From positions 33,715 through 97,714 of the forward strand of contig CAZELR010000009.1 in assembly GCA_964513075.1 (NCBI GenBank): 64,000 bases of DNA, written 5' to 3'. The DNA is from DAOUBP01 sp964513075. Its GTDB lineage: Bacteria; Chloroflexota; Anaerolineae; CG2-30-64-16. The position numbers and the translations under genes were made by a program. Below, piece after piece: positions 8,561 to 17,577 of this stretch; the stretch's first letter is position 1; each line of letters opens with the position of its first letter. A model generated the notes under the pieces. The model had not been told where the DNA came from. It ran no database searches and worked only from the letters and a program-made list of their open reading frames with translations.

Positions 8561-9648
8561 ATGATCCCTTCCAGCGATTCGCGTAGCGCAGGATGGACGA
8601 CGGCGCCGTTATGCGTGTTCAGCCCCTGCCGCAGCGCAGGATTGGCGATCAGGGCCAGCTCCAGCCCCTTCTGGGCGATTTCGAGAATGTAGGGCCAGGA
8701 AGCATTGTTGACAGCGTGCGTCGTGGTCCGCGCGACCACGCCGGTCATATTCGGCACACAGTAGTGAATCACCCCTTCCTCGATGTAGGTCGGGCTCTGA
8801 TAGGTTGTGGGCCGGCTGGTTTCGATACAACCGCCCTGGTCGATGGACACGTCCATGATCACCGACCGCGGCTTCATGGTGCGCACCATTTCGCGCGTCA
8901 CCACGTGGGGCGCACGCGCGCCGGGGATCAAGACTGCTCCCACCAGCACATCGGCGCGTTTGACCGCCTTGGCGATGTTGAAGTCATGCGCGACGATGGT
9001 GTGCGCCCGGAAGCCGCGATCCTCGAGCGCCTGCAGCTTCTGCAGGTCCGTGTCGAGGATGTAGAGGTTGGCGCCCATCGCCTCAAATACCTTGGCCGCG
9101 TTGGTGCCGACGATCCCCGCGCCCAGGATAACCACGTTGGCCGCCGGCACCCCCGGCACGCCGCCGATCAGGATGCCATGTCCCCCCTCGTGATTTTGCA
9201 GCAGTCCGGCCGCGATCGAGGCGGTCATCCGGCCGGCGATCTGGCTGGCCGCAGTCAAAACGGGCAAGTGGCCGTTAGCATCCTGGATCGTCTCGTATGC
9301 GATCGCGGTCACCTTGCGCTCCAACAAGATCTCGATCTTGCGCGGGACTGCTACTGCCATATGCAAGAACCCGCACAGGATATGCCCTTCACGCAGTAGT
9401 TCGAACTCAGGCAGCAAGGGGCGAGATACGGTGAGGATCATCTGGGCGCGGCCGTAGACCTCCTCGACCGAGTAGACGATCTGCGCGCCGGCCTCGCGGT
9501 AGCGCTCGTCCGCAAAGCCGCTGCCCTGCCCGGCATCGCGTTCTACATAGACGCGGTGGCCGAACTCGGTGGCAATCTTGACCCCCATCGGAGTCAGCCC
9601 GGCCCGATAGTCGAACGGACGGCGTTGTTTGGGGATGCCGATGTCCAT
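8557..9648 (-). CDS. ald: alanine dehydrogenase
   Basis: A 363-residue alanine dehydrogenase, the usual length. It interconverts L-alanine and pyruvate plus ammonia with NAD. The N-terminal substrate domain begins with GIPKQRRPFDYRAGLTP, close to the canonical KE-x-K-x-x-E-x-R-x-x-LTP start, though the usual KE pair is shifted to KQ. The Rossmann domain has GAGIVGTNAAKVFEAMGA, and the C-terminal region has MDVSIDQGGC and NMTGVVARTTT, both diagnostic. GAGGAGGAACCC precedes the ATG. It overlaps the CoA-transferase gene downstream and follows the serine hydrolase gene by 10 bases. The role is probably alanine catabolism or redox balance. Confidence 0.93.
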   Translation of the reverse strand: MDIGIPKQRRPFDYRAGLTPMGVKIATEFGHRVYVERDAGQGSGFADERYREAGAQIVYSVEEVYGRAQMILTVSRPLLPEFELLREGHILCGFLHMAVAVPRKIEILLERKVTAIAYETIQDANGHLPVLTAASQIAGRMTASIAAGLLQNHEGGHGILIGGVPGVPAANVVILGAGIVGTNAAKVFEAMGANLYILDTDLQKLQALEDRGFRAHTIVAHDFNIAKAVKRADVLVGAVLIPGARAPHVVTREMVRTMKPRSVIMDVSIDQGGCIETSRPTTYQSPTYIEEGVIHYCVPNMTGVVARTTTHAVNNASWPYILEIAQKGLELALIANPALRQGLNTHNGAVVHPALRESLEGII

Positions 9649-9658
9649 GGGTTCCTCC

Positions 9659-11143
9659 TCATTGAGGTGCAGTGATGATCCTGCCGGTCAACTGCGGAAA
9701 TTCGGTTGGACCGAAAGATACGTTTACTCTGGGCTTGAGCCTAAGCTTATCATGTCCAAACGTACAAGTCAACGTTAAGCAGAATGGGGTTGTAGTATAA
9801 ACCAGCTTCATCTCATAGGTGTCAGCGGCGATCCAGGCGCCGCTTGCCGCCACAGGTTGCGACTGCGGGGCAGTGCGGGTCTTGCTCGGTGATAGCGTGA
9901 GGTTCCACGCGGTGATCCCGTTTACCCACGCGCCCTGACCGCATGCCACCGGGTGTTCACCGAACTGATCGCGCATGGTGCAGAGCGCCTGACCCCCCTG
10001 GAATTCGAACGTAAGCGCCTGCCACGGCGTGCGCGGTCCGTCGAAGGCGTACCACTGGCCCGACACCTGGGCCGCCAGCGTTGTTAGAGGTGCGCCCGGC
10101 ACAACCGGCAAGGCCAAACTCGCTAACTTAAGCCCCAACGCTGCGTGCGTCGGACCGTCTTCGGGCAGCGGCGCCGGCCCCAGCGCCGGCAGCAGGTGTT
10201 CCCAGACCAGGTCGAGCACTGCCTGCATGTTCGGTGTTCCAGCAGTGATTGCTATGACGGCGTCCTGCTCAGGCAAGATCACGCAAAACTGGCCGAACGC
10301 GCCATCCCCGCGGTACGCGCCGTGGCGGCAGCGCCAGAACTGGTAGCCATACCCTTGCTGCCAGTCGATCTCCGTATTCATCTCGTTGGAAACCTGCTTG
10401 GCGGAAGCGGCTGCCACCCAGGCCTCCGGCACGAGCTGTCTTCCTTGCCAGGCGCCTCGCTGGAGATACAACTGGCCGAACCGGGCGATGTCCTCGGTCT
10501 TGATGCTGAGGCCGAAGCCCCCGGTGTTGACCCCACGCGGGCAGGTCTCCCACGTCGCGCCCTCGATGCCCAACGGCGCGAACAGCCGCGGCCCAAGATA
10601 GTCCAGCAGCGTCTGCCCGGTCACTCGCTGTATGATCGCGGAGAGCATGTAGGTGGCGCCGGTGTTGTAGAGGAAATGCGTGCCCGGCGGGTGCGCCACC
10701 GGACGGGCAAGGAATGCCTTGGGCCAATTTCCATCCGGACGCCGGTAGAAGTGCTCGGTTGTGTCATGATCGTGCCCGGTGGACATGGACAGCAGATGCC
10801 GCACCCGCATCGCGGCCAGGTTCTCGCCCGGTTTGCGCGGCGCCTCCTGGGGAAAGAAGGACAGCACCGGATCATCAATCGAGAGACGCCCCTCGGCCAC
10901 CGCCATGCCGACCGCGGTCGAGGTGAAGCTCTTGCTCAGCGAGAAGAGCATGTGGGGGTCATCCGGCCCATAAGGCGCCCACCAGCCCTCGGCTACTATG
11001 GCGCCGTGCCGCAACAACATGAAGCTGTGCAGACCACAGTTGTGCTGTTCAACCGCTTCCACGAACGCCGCAATGGCGGCCGATGGGATGCCCTGGGCCT
11101 CCGGACTGCTGCGAGGCAGGGCCAGTGTAGTGATTGTCATCAT
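9659..11143 (-). CDS. serine hydrolase of the class C beta-lactamase fold
   Basis: A 494-residue penicillin-binding-like hydrolase. The nucleophile motif is Ser68-x-x-Lys71 (SLSK), followed by an FLYNTGATYML segment that takes the place of the Tyr-x-Asn motif, and HGAYRGDGAFGQ, which resembles the third (HxG/KTG) motif. The last 160 residues form an extra domain with no clear match. No signal peptide is seen, so it is probably cytoplasmic, and its substrate may be an ester or peptide rather than an antibiotic. The start is ATG 11143, overlapping the hemolysin III stop (ATGA); ATG 11140, five bases after AGGGG, is equally possible. The open frame extends upstream only as antisense sequence. 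Confidence 0.82.
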   Translation of the reverse strand: MMTITTLALPRSSPEAQGIPSAAIAAFVEAVEQHNCGLHSFMLLRHGAIVAEGWWAPYGPDDPHMLFSLSKSFTSTAVGMAVAEGRLSIDDPVLSFFPQEAPRKPGENLAAMRVRHLLSMSTGHDHDTTEHFYRRPDGNWPKAFLARPVAHPPGTHFLYNTGATYMLSAIIQRVTGQTLLDYLGPRLFAPLGIEGATWETCPRGVNTGGFGLSIKTEDIARFGQLYLQRGAWQGRQLVPEAWVAAASAKQVSNEMNTEIDWQQGYGYQFWRCRHGAYRGDGAFGQFCVILPEQDAVIAITAGTPNMQAVLDLVWEHLLPALGPAPLPEDGPTHAALGLKLASLALPVVPGAPLTTLAAQVSGQWYAFDGPRTPWQALTFEFQGGQALCTMRDQFGEHPVACGQGAWVNGITAWNLTLSPSKTRTAPQSQPVAASGAWIAADTYEMKLVYTTTPFCLTLTCTFGHDKLRLKPRVNVSFGPTEFPQLTGRIITAPQ

Positions 11144-11811
11144 AACCCCTGTAAAGGAATAACGTAAAACAAAATCGCAAAGAAATGTAGGACGCCGCCG
11201 GCCAGAACGAAGATGTGCCATATCGCGTGATGGTAGGGCAGGCGCCGCCAAACGTAGAAGACGCTGCCCAGCGTATAGGCCACCCCGCCGGCAGCCAGCA
11301 GTGCCAGGCCGCCAGGCGCGACCGCCGCCAGGATGGGCTTGATCGCGACCACTGCCACCCAACCCATCGCCAAGTAGGGCAGGGCAGTGACCAGAGGACC
11401 GTAGCGGATCAGAACGCCTTGCAGCGCAATGCCCACCAGAGCGAGGCCCCAGATCAGGCCGAAGAGGGACCAGCCCCACGAACCGCGCAGGCTGACCAGG
11501 GTGAAGGGCGTATAGGTGCCGGCGATCAGCAGAAAGATCGCGGCATGATCGAGGCGGCGCAGCAGAGCTTTGGCGCGCGGCTGCGGGATGCTGTGATAGA
11601 GGGTCGAGGCGGTGTACAGAATGATCTGCGTGGCGCCGTAGATGCTGCAGCTGACGATATGCCACACGGATCCGAAGACGCTGGCGAAACCCGTCAACAC
11701 TGCCAGCCCGGCAATCGAGAGCACGACCCCAACACCATGGGTGATGCTGTTGGCAATCTCTTCGCCCTGCCGATAGCGGCTATCGCGCGCTCTTGCGACA
11801 TTGGACTTCAT
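11140..11811 (-). CDS. hemolysin III family (PAQR-type) membrane protein
   Basis: A 223-residue protein with seven predicted membrane segments. It has the family signatures EEIANSITHGVG at the N-terminus, STLYHS, RLDHAAIFLLIAGTYTPF and a C-terminal HAIWHIFVL with HF. The histidines and the aspartate form the metal site shared with adiponectin-receptor-like (PAQR) proteins. Bacterial members (YqfA/TrhA) influence membrane energetics and lipid homeostasis; haemolysis is a historical label. It is translationally coupled to the serine hydrolase downstream. Upstream, 70 bases separate it from the nitroreductase gene. Confidence 0.9.
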   Translation of the reverse strand: MKSNVARARDSRYRQGEEIANSITHGVGVVLSIAGLAVLTGFASVFGSVWHIVSCSIYGATQIILYTASTLYHSIPQPRAKALLRRLDHAAIFLLIAGTYTPFTLVSLRGSWGWSLFGLIWGLALVGIALQGVLIRYGPLVTALPYLAMGWVAVVAIKPILAAVAPGGLALLAAGGVAYTLGSVFYVWRRLPYHHAIWHIFVLAGGVLHFFAILFYVIPLQGL

Positions 11812-11881
11812 GGGTGCAGCTCCGCACGCATTTTATATGCGTAGTGCCATTCTAGCACACCCCATCTCAGGATGCACGCCC

Positions 11882-12664
11882 TCACGATGACTTCCAGGAC
11901 TGGAGGATGGCTTGCACAGAGCGGGTCATCTCTTTTGTAAAGTCCGCATTGAGTTTTCTTACGTACGTGGCCTGCCCGACGTTGTCAATGCCCTCGGCGC
12001 GGCTTGATCTTGTCAGGAACTGCTCCTGCAAGTCCTGATACATCTCAGTGAAGTCGTCCTGACTCAGCCTTCGGTACCGATCCTTAAAAACGATGAACTC
12101 CCGGTCAAAGCGCAGCGTCATCGCCCGATGCTTCTGCGACTCAGTGGGGTAGCCGAAGCAGAGCAGACAGATCGGAAAGGTATATTGGGGCAGCTGGAAG
12201 AGATCCCTGTGAACTTCGTAGTTCTCCATGATGTCGCCGATATAGCAGGAGCCGATGCCCAACGATTCGGCTGCAACGACCGCCGTTTGGGCAGCGATCA
12301 GCGCATCGCAGCACGCCAGGAACAGGTCGCCTTCCTGGGGCTTTCGCATCGGCTCGCCTCTGCGCCGGCAAAACGCCTCCACGTCCGATAGCAGATAGTA
12401 GTCGAACCAGCGCTGATAATCGGCCAGGAAGAGCAGGACGAGCGGCGCCTTGGCAATAAACGGCTGGTTGTCGCACGTCCGGGCAAGGATGTCCTTTGCC
12501 GCCTGGTCGCTTACCTCGATAATCGTGTACAGCATCATGGCCCCTGCGGTGGGCGCGCGCAGGGTCGCCTGCAGGATCACATCCCGCTCATCGGCGCCGA
12601 TCTCCCGTGCCTCATATGCGCGCACTGACTTGCGATTGAGCAGAATTTGGAGAGTTTCATTCAT
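11882..12664 (-). CDS. nitroreductase family oxidoreductase
   Basis: A 260-residue FMN-dependent NfsA/FRP-like nitroreductase. The N-terminal RKSVRAYEAREI is the FMN phosphate-binding RxSxR-type motif, LRAPTAG contacts the isoalloxazine ring, and ESLGIGSCYIGDI is the conserved central motif. Such enzymes use NAD(P)H to reduce flavins, quinones or nitro compounds. It follows the flavodoxin-like gene by 18 bases on the same strand, so the pair may act together in flavin electron transfer. The last 70 residues are more divergent than usual. The physiological substrate is unknown. Confidence 0.88.
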   Translation of the reverse strand: MNETLQILLNRKSVRAYEAREIGADERDVILQATLRAPTAGAMMLYTIIEVSDQAAKDILARTCDNQPFIAKAPLVLLFLADYQRWFDYYLLSDVEAFCRRRGEPMRKPQEGDLFLACCDALIAAQTAVVAAESLGIGSCYIGDIMENYEVHRDLFQLPQYTFPICLLCFGYPTESQKHRAMTLRFDREFIVFKDRYRRLSQDDFTEMYQDLQEQFLTRSSRAEGIDNVGQATYVRKLNADFTKEMTRSVQAILQSWKSS

Positions 12665-12682
12665 AATGTTTATTCCATTCGA

Positions 12683-13186
12683 TTACTTTTGTGCTATTGT
12701 TTTGGCAAGCTCGACTCCCCAGAGCCGGGCGCGTTCCAACTCGCCGTCGCGCAACGGGCCGTAGGTGCCTTTGACGATGAAGCGCTGCGCTTTCCCAGCA
12801 GAACGGTATCCCGCGCGCTCCAGCCCGCGCACGATCGCGCCCGTGGCGCCGCCGGGCGACCACCAGATGCGCGTCTCGAATGCAGCCGAGCGGCCGCGGC
12901 CAGCGGGCAGCGCGGCAAGCCACGCGCGCATCGACGGGTGCGAGAAATCGGGCGACGTCGACGCGTGGCGCGGATCCACGCGGATGCTCTCGCGGATCTT
13001 GTCCGATGGCAGACTGAAGGCGAGCACCGGCGCCCCTGCTACGATGAGATCGACGCCAGCCAGCGCCTCCGCGGTCGCCTCCGCAGTCGAGAGGGCCTGC
13101 GCTTCAGGCCCGATGCCTGCCGCGATCGCGCGGGCGATGGCGGCGGTGTTGCCCCACAGAGATTCGTAAACCACAATGATTTTCAC
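12683..13186 (-). CDS. flavodoxin-domain protein
   Basis: A 167-residue protein with a flavodoxin fold. YESLWGNTAAIA at residues 7-18 is the FMN phosphate loop, with SLWGNT replacing the usual T/S-x-T-G-x-T. A loop of about 35 residues (58-93, PSDKIRESIRVDP onward) separates the second strand, longer than in small flavodoxins and more like menaquinone-dependent protoporphyrinogen oxidase or FMN-regulator proteins. It lies 21 bases after the GH3 gene and 18 before the nitroreductase gene, in one minus-strand train. It probably carries electrons to a cytoplasmic partner, perhaps the nitroreductase; that is inference. Confidence 0.85.
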   Translation of the reverse strand: MKIIVVYESLWGNTAAIARAIAAGIGPEAQALSTAEATAEALAGVDLIVAGAPVLAFSLPSDKIRESIRVDPRHASTSPDFSHPSMRAWLAALPAGRGRSAAFETRIWWSPGGATGAIVRGLERAGYRSAGKAQRFIVKGTYGPLRDGELERARLWGVELAKTIAQK

Positions 13187-13207
13187 GATGCTTCCTCCGG
13201 CTGTTAT

Positions 13208-15514
13208 TCACCGCACCTCGAACTCCCCCACCAACCCGCGGGTCGAGTCCGGTCCAATCCAGACCTTGAACTGCCCCGGTTCCACCCGATAATCCAGGTC
13301 AAGCCCTAAGAATCCCAGTTCGCGCACCGGCAGCTCGAAGCGGACGATGCGCGCCTCGCCCGGCTGCAGCGCCACGCGCTGGAACCCTTTCAGCTCGCGC
13401 ACGGGGCGGGTTACGCTGCCCACCAGGTCACGTACGTAGAGTTGCACAACCTCGACGCCGGCCCGCGCGCCGGTGTTTACGACCTGCGCGCTCACGACCA
13501 ACATTCCATCAACACTTAATCCGGGCGTCTCGACGTCCAGGTTGCGATAGTCAAAGGTCGTGTAGCCCAGGCCGTAGCCGAAGGGGAAGAGCGGCGAGTT
13601 GGGCTCATCCATGTAGACGGACTTGAACACCTCGGCGAACTGCCTGGTTCCGGCCTCGGCCGCGGGCCGGCCGGTGTTCTTATGGGCATAGTAGACCGGA
13701 ATCTGACCTTCGGCGCGCGGCCAGCTTGCCGTCAGCCTGCCGGAAGGGGCTGCCGCGCCGAACAGGAGGTTGGCGACCGCGTGGCCCGCCCGGATGCCGC
13801 CATGCCAGGCCGCCAGGAGTGCGGTCGCCTGCTCGGCCAGGCGCGGGATCACCAGCGGCCGGCCGCTCATCAGCACGGCAACCAGCGGCTTGCCGGTCGC
13901 GGCGAGCGCGTCGGCCAGCTCTTGCTGCCGGCCGGGCAAGCCCAGGTGGACGCGCGAGTGCGCCTCGCCGCTCATGCCGGCGCTTTCACCCAGCACAAGC
14001 ACCACCACATCTGCCGCGTCGGCGGCTTTCAACGCCGCGGCGATGTCCGCCCGCCCCTCTCCGGCAATCGAGCAGCCCTGCACGTAAGTCAGGCTCGACG
14101 CCGCGCGTATGCCTTCGAGTTCTCGTGGTTCGTCGTTCGTCCCTCGTTCCAGGTGGTCTCCCTGATACGCGTGCATGCCCTCCAGCACCGTCTCCACATC
14201 CTCCGGCCGGCCGTTGATGGCCCAGGCGCCGAGCAAGTCGCGCCGGTTGTCGGCCAGCGGGCCGATAAGCGCGATGCGCCGTTCCCCAGCCGGCAGCGGA
14301 AGTAAGTCCCCATCGTTCTTCAACAGCACCATCGACTCTTGGGCCACCTGCAGCGCCAGGTCACGGAAGTCATCGCGCAGGATGATCCGATCGGCCAGGC
14401 CCTCAGCCACATATGGGCGCTCGAACAGGCCGAGCCCGATCTTCAGGCGCAGCACGCGGCGCACTGCCTCGTCTACTAACGCGATCGGTACGCGCTCCTC
14501 GTCTACCAGTTCCGCCAGGTGATCGGCATAGCCGTCGGCCACCATATCCATGTCCAGCCCGGCCAGGATACTGAGCTGCGCAGCTTCTTTGAGATCAGCG
14601 GCCACGCCGTGTGGGATCAGCTCGCGCACCGCCTCGTAATCGCTGAGGGTCACACCCGCCCAGCCCCATTCGTCGCGCAGCACCGTGTGCAGGGTGAACG
14701 CGTTGACGGTGGCCGGCACGCCGCCGATCTCGTTGAAGGAACTCATCACGCTGCCCGCGCCTGCATCGAACGCGGCCTTGAAGGGCGGCAGATACACCTC
14801 GCGCAGGGTGCGCGCGGAGATATCGACGGTGTTATAGTCGCGGCCGGCTTCGGCCGCGCCGTAGGCCACATAGTGCTTGGGACAGGCCACGATCCGCCGG
14901 CCGCTGGTCAGATCCGCCGCCTGAAAGCCGCGTACGCGTGCCGCGGCCAGCTCACACCCCAGGAAGACATCCTCGCCCGCGCCCTCAGCGATCCGCCCCC
15001 AGCGCGGATCGCGCGCGATGTCCACCATCGGCGCGAAGGTCCAGTCGATGCCCGACGCCGACGCCTCTTCGGCCGCCACGCGTGCGGCTCGTTCCAGCAG
15101 CGCCGGGTCCCAGGTGCACGACTCGGCGAGCGGAATCGGAAAGATGGTTCTGAAGCCGTGAATCACATCGCAGCCGATGATCAGCGGGATGCCCAGCCGC
15201 GACTCCTCCACCGCGATCCGCTGGAGCCGATTGATCCGGCGCGGGTCGGAGAGGTTGAGGATCGAGCCTGCGCTGCCTGAGCGAACCTGATCTTCCAGGT
15301 CGGGCCGCGGCCTGCGCACAAATTCGAAGGGCTGGCCGGTCTCCTCGGCTTTTTTCATTTGGGCCGCGATCTCATTGGGGTCGAACCGGATCCAGGGCGC
15401 GATCTGCACCAACTGGCCCACCTTCTCGGCCAGCGTCATGCGCGTCAGCAGTTCCTCGGCGCGCGCGGCGCAAACAGGATCGATCCGGTCGTAGCGTAGG
15501 TTCTCTGTGCTCAT
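13208..15514 (-). CDS. GH3 beta-glucosidase
   Basis: A 768-residue glycoside hydrolase of family 3. The catalytic nucleophile is Asp292 in TLSDYEAV, and the substrate-binding KHYVAYGAAEAGRDYN motif lies upstream of it. The domains in order are the (beta/alpha)8 barrel (about 1-340), the alpha/beta sandwich (about 370-600), then a fibronectin-III-like C-terminus. There is no signal peptide, so it acts on imported oligosaccharides in the cytoplasm. ATG 15514 is preceded by GGGGAA; the frame remains open upstream but only antisense to the MOSC gene. Residues about 455-466 (RGTNDEPREL) are a low-complexity insert encoded by a CGTCGTTCGTC-type repeat seen elsewhere in the window. Confidence 0.93.
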   Translation of the reverse strand: MSTENLRYDRIDPVCAARAEELLTRMTLAEKVGQLVQIAPWIRFDPNEIAAQMKKAEETGQPFEFVRRPRPDLEDQVRSGSAGSILNLSDPRRINRLQRIAVEESRLGIPLIIGCDVIHGFRTIFPIPLAESCTWDPALLERAARVAAEEASASGIDWTFAPMVDIARDPRWGRIAEGAGEDVFLGCELAAARVRGFQAADLTSGRRIVACPKHYVAYGAAEAGRDYNTVDISARTLREVYLPPFKAAFDAGAGSVMSSFNEIGGVPATVNAFTLHTVLRDEWGWAGVTLSDYEAVRELIPHGVAADLKEAAQLSILAGLDMDMVADGYADHLAELVDEERVPIALVDEAVRRVLRLKIGLGLFERPYVAEGLADRIILRDDFRDLALQVAQESMVLLKNDGDLLPLPAGERRIALIGPLADNRRDLLGAWAINGRPEDVETVLEGMHAYQGDHLERGTNDEPRELEGIRAASSLTYVQGCSIAGEGRADIAAALKAADAADVVVLVLGESAGMSGEAHSRVHLGLPGRQQELADALAATGKPLVAVLMSGRPLVIPRLAEQATALLAAWHGGIRAGHAVANLLFGAAAPSGRLTASWPRAEGQIPVYYAHKNTGRPAAEAGTRQFAEVFKSVYMDEPNSPLFPFGYGLGYTTFDYRNLDVETPGLSVDGMLVVSAQVVNTGARAGVEVVQLYVRDLVGSVTRPVRELKGFQRVALQPGEARIVRFELPVRELGFLGLDLDYRVEPGQFKVWIGPDSTRGLVGEFEVR
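14119..14150. repeat. low-complexity TTCGTCGTTCGTC repeat inside the GH3 gene
   Basis: GTTCGTCGTTCGTC at 14128-14141 also occurs exactly at 45380-45393 in the cydA-cydB gap. Here it encodes an extra in-frame segment between the expected VLEGM and TYVQGC motifs of the GH3 protein. Confidence 0.55.
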
Positions 15515-15537
15515 CGATTCCCCTTGATGGTGATCTA

Positions 15538-16188
15538 TCAACCCTCGCAGCGCAGCGATTCCCGAAGCTGGCGTTCTTTGGCAGCGCGAGCGCGGATGGC
15601 AAGCGGCGCGGCCAGGAACCGTCGAATGGCCGCCGGCGAGCGATCCGGCTTGTAATAATCTCGGAAGACCTCGATCAAGGCCACCGGTTCCTCCGCATAT
15701 GGCGCCAGCGTCACCGGCTGCCCGGCTTCGATTTCGCCTGGACGGATCACACGGCAATAGCAGCCCGGCCGCTCCGCGGCGTGAAACCGCTGCACAAAAT
15801 GGGGATCGCCCATCCGCCGCGCGAACGTATCGCAAGGGATGCGCGGCGCGGTCACCTCCAGAACTACGTCGCCGATATGCAGGCGGTCGCCGATGGTCAG
15901 GGTCGCGCTCTCAAGGTCGCTGATGGTCAGGTTGTCGCCGAACGTACCGGGCGCGAGCGGCTGGCCCAACTCGGCCGCCCACCAATCGTAGTCCGCGCCC
16001 CCATAGACATACACGGCCTGATCGGGCCCGCCGTGATGCCGGGTGCTGAGGATGGCATCGCCGGGGAGGCCCTCGCGGGTGATGCTGATCGGGCCGGCCA
16101 CCGGCAGCTTGAAGATGCCGGTCTGGTCGAAGGGTCTGGTCTCATCGATGGGTCGGGCAGTGCCGATGTTGATGCTGAGCAGGTGCAT
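15538..16188 (-). CDS. MOSC domain protein (YiiM-like)
   Basis: A 216-residue MOSC domain protein. GLPGDAILSTRHHGGPDQAVYVY is the family core (the stretch is at about residues 40-62), and IPCDTFARRMG carries the conserved cysteine thought to bind molybdenum cofactor sulfur or substrate. The C-terminus holds the 3-alpha helical bundle found in YiiM, which reduces N-hydroxylated compounds such as 6-hydroxylaminopurine. It is the first gene of the minus-strand train that continues into GH3 23 bases later. Nothing links it functionally to GH3. It diverges from the DUF362 gene. Confidence 0.88.
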   Translation of the reverse strand: MHLLSINIGTARPIDETRPFDQTGIFKLPVAGPISITREGLPGDAILSTRHHGGPDQAVYVYGGADYDWWAAELGQPLAPGTFGDNLTISDLESATLTIGDRLHIGDVVLEVTAPRIPCDTFARRMGDPHFVQRFHAAERPGCYCRVIRPGEIEAGQPVTLAPYAEEPVALIEVFRDYYKPDRSPAAIRRFLAAPLAIRARAAKERQLRESLRCEG

Positions 16189-16218
16189 TTACGCGAATCT
16201 CCTTGTTTTCGGTCTTGT

Positions 16219-16247
16219 TTGACAAATCCCTCCCGGCGCGGGATACT
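16219..16247 (+). promoter_or_regulatory. promoter for the DUF362 gene
   Basis: TTGACA (16219-16224) and GATACT (16242-16247) have 17-bp spacing in the divergent gap. The gene's GGAGGAAGGAA ribosome site follows about 45 bases downstream. Confidence 0.55.
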
Positions 16248-16305
16248 TAGGGCCTGCAAAAGAATCATTTCGCTAGTTGCCTTACTATAACGGAGGAAGG
16301 AACCC

Positions 16306-17475
16306 ATGCCAAGTATCGTCTATTACGCGTCCCCCCGTCAGGCCCGGTTGGAAGCCAACGAAACGCTGCCGATCAAGCTGGATCTGATCGTGGACAAGCT
16401 GGCGATCCGCGATCGGGTCAAGGGCGAGCATGTCGCCATCAAGATGCACCTGGGCGGCAACGTCGGCTATTCGACCTTGCATCCTGTGTTCGTGCGCCGG
16501 GTGGTGAAGGCCGTCAAGGACGGGGGCGGCAAGCCCTTCATCGTCGATCTGAACTGGTCGGCCGGCGATGCCGCCGAGCGCGGCTACACCGCCGAAACCC
16601 TGGGCTGCTCGATCTTCCCCACCGGCGGCCTGGATGAGCATTACTACTACCGGCACACGCATCCATTCAAAAACATTACCGACTGGCTGGTGGGCGGCGG
16701 CATCCAGGATGCTTCGTTCCTGATCGACTTCTCGCATCTCAAGGGTCATCCCTCGTGCGGCTTCGGCGGAGCCTTCAAGAACCTGGCGTTGGGCTGCATG
16801 ATGCAGACCACCCGCAGCGCGATGCACGATACCTGTCACTTCGACCCGTACTGGTTCCCCGAGCTGTGTCCAGACCCCCAGGTCCGCCAGGCCATCATCG
16901 ATATCTGCCCGCACGGCGCTGTCGCGCAAGATAAGGAAAACCCGGACGGCCTGCACCTGCACATTGAGAACTGCAACCAGTGCGGCCGCTGCCTGAAGGT
17001 GGCGCCCGCCGGCTCGTTGAAGATCGATCCGGTCAACTTCCATGCCTTTCAGGAGGCCTGCGCCATCTCGGTCAGCCTCAGCCTGTCCACCTTTGCGCCA
17101 GGCAAAACGACCTTCATCAGCCTCGGCACGCACATGACGCCCGTCTGCGACTGCTTCGGCTTCACCGGCATGCCGATCCTGCCCGACGTGGGCATCTTCG
17201 GCTCGGACGACATCGTGGCCATCGACCAGGCCGCGCTGGATATGATCGCCAAGAGTAAGTTGATCGAAGAAAACGTGCCGCTCTCGATGGAGCCCTGGTA
17301 CACGGAGGGACATCCCTTCCAGCATCTGCACGGTCCACTCAAGGACCCCTACAAGGTCGTCGAGTATGGCGAGAAACTGGGCCTTGGCTCACGTTCCTAC
17401 GAACTGGTTGACGTAATGCCGGTCGAGCAGATCACGCGCGCGCCGCTGGGCTACATCAACCTGCACGCCGACTGA
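16306..17475 (+). CDS. DUF362 domain iron-sulfur protein
   Basis: A 389-residue DUF362 protein. The N-terminal half has VAIKMHLGG and the central SHLKGHPSCGFGGAFKNLALG motif typical of the family. A CNQCGRC sequence near residue 225 looks like one half of a ferredoxin motif, but the usual fourth cysteine and second cluster are missing (the sequence goes on as LKVAPAGSL), and CDCFGF follows later. DUF362 proteins are of uncertain function, often near redox or corrinoid genes. It has its own promoter and is followed by a strong terminator before a convergent gene, so it is probably monocistronic. Confidence 0.85.
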   Translation: MPSIVYYASPRQARLEANETLPIKLDLIVDKLAIRDRVKGEHVAIKMHLGGNVGYSTLHPVFVRRVVKAVKDGGGKPFIVDLNWSAGDAAERGYTAETLGCSIFPTGGLDEHYYYRHTHPFKNITDWLVGGGIQDASFLIDFSHLKGHPSCGFGGAFKNLALGCMMQTTRSAMHDTCHFDPYWFPELCPDPQVRQAIIDICPHGAVAQDKENPDGLHLHIENCNQCGRCLKVAPAGSLKIDPVNFHAFQEACAISVSLSLSTFAPGKTTFISLGTHMTPVCDCFGFTGMPILPDVGIFGSDDIVAIDQAALDMIAKSKLIEENVPLSMEPWYTEGHPFQHLHGPLKDPYKVVEYGEKLGLGSRSYELVDVMPVEQITRAPLGYINLHAD

Positions 17476-17481
17476 GCGAAA

Positions 17482-17518
17482 GAATCGGACGCGGACGAGC
17501 GCGGATGACGCGGACGCC
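17482..17518. repeat. GACGCGGA-type low-complexity repeat
   Basis: Reiterations of GACGCGGACG, GCGCGGATGA and CGCGGACGCC lie between the DUF362 stop and the terminator. This resembles decayed interspersed repeats; no second copy was seen in the window. Confidence 0.4.
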
Positions 17519-17537
17519 GAGCTCTTTGTCTGGGGCG

Positions 17538-17576
17538 AGGGTTATGAGCTGCAAAGCGGCTCATAACCCTTGTTTT
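17538..17576. terminator. terminator between convergent genes
   Basis: The 12-bp arms AGGGTTATGAGC (17538-17549) and GCTCATAACCCT (17559-17570) surround a 9-base loop and are followed by TGTTTTATT. It lies just past the DUF362 gene and before the end of the minus-strand hydrolase gene, so it can serve both. Confidence 0.75.
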
Positions 17577-17577
17577 A

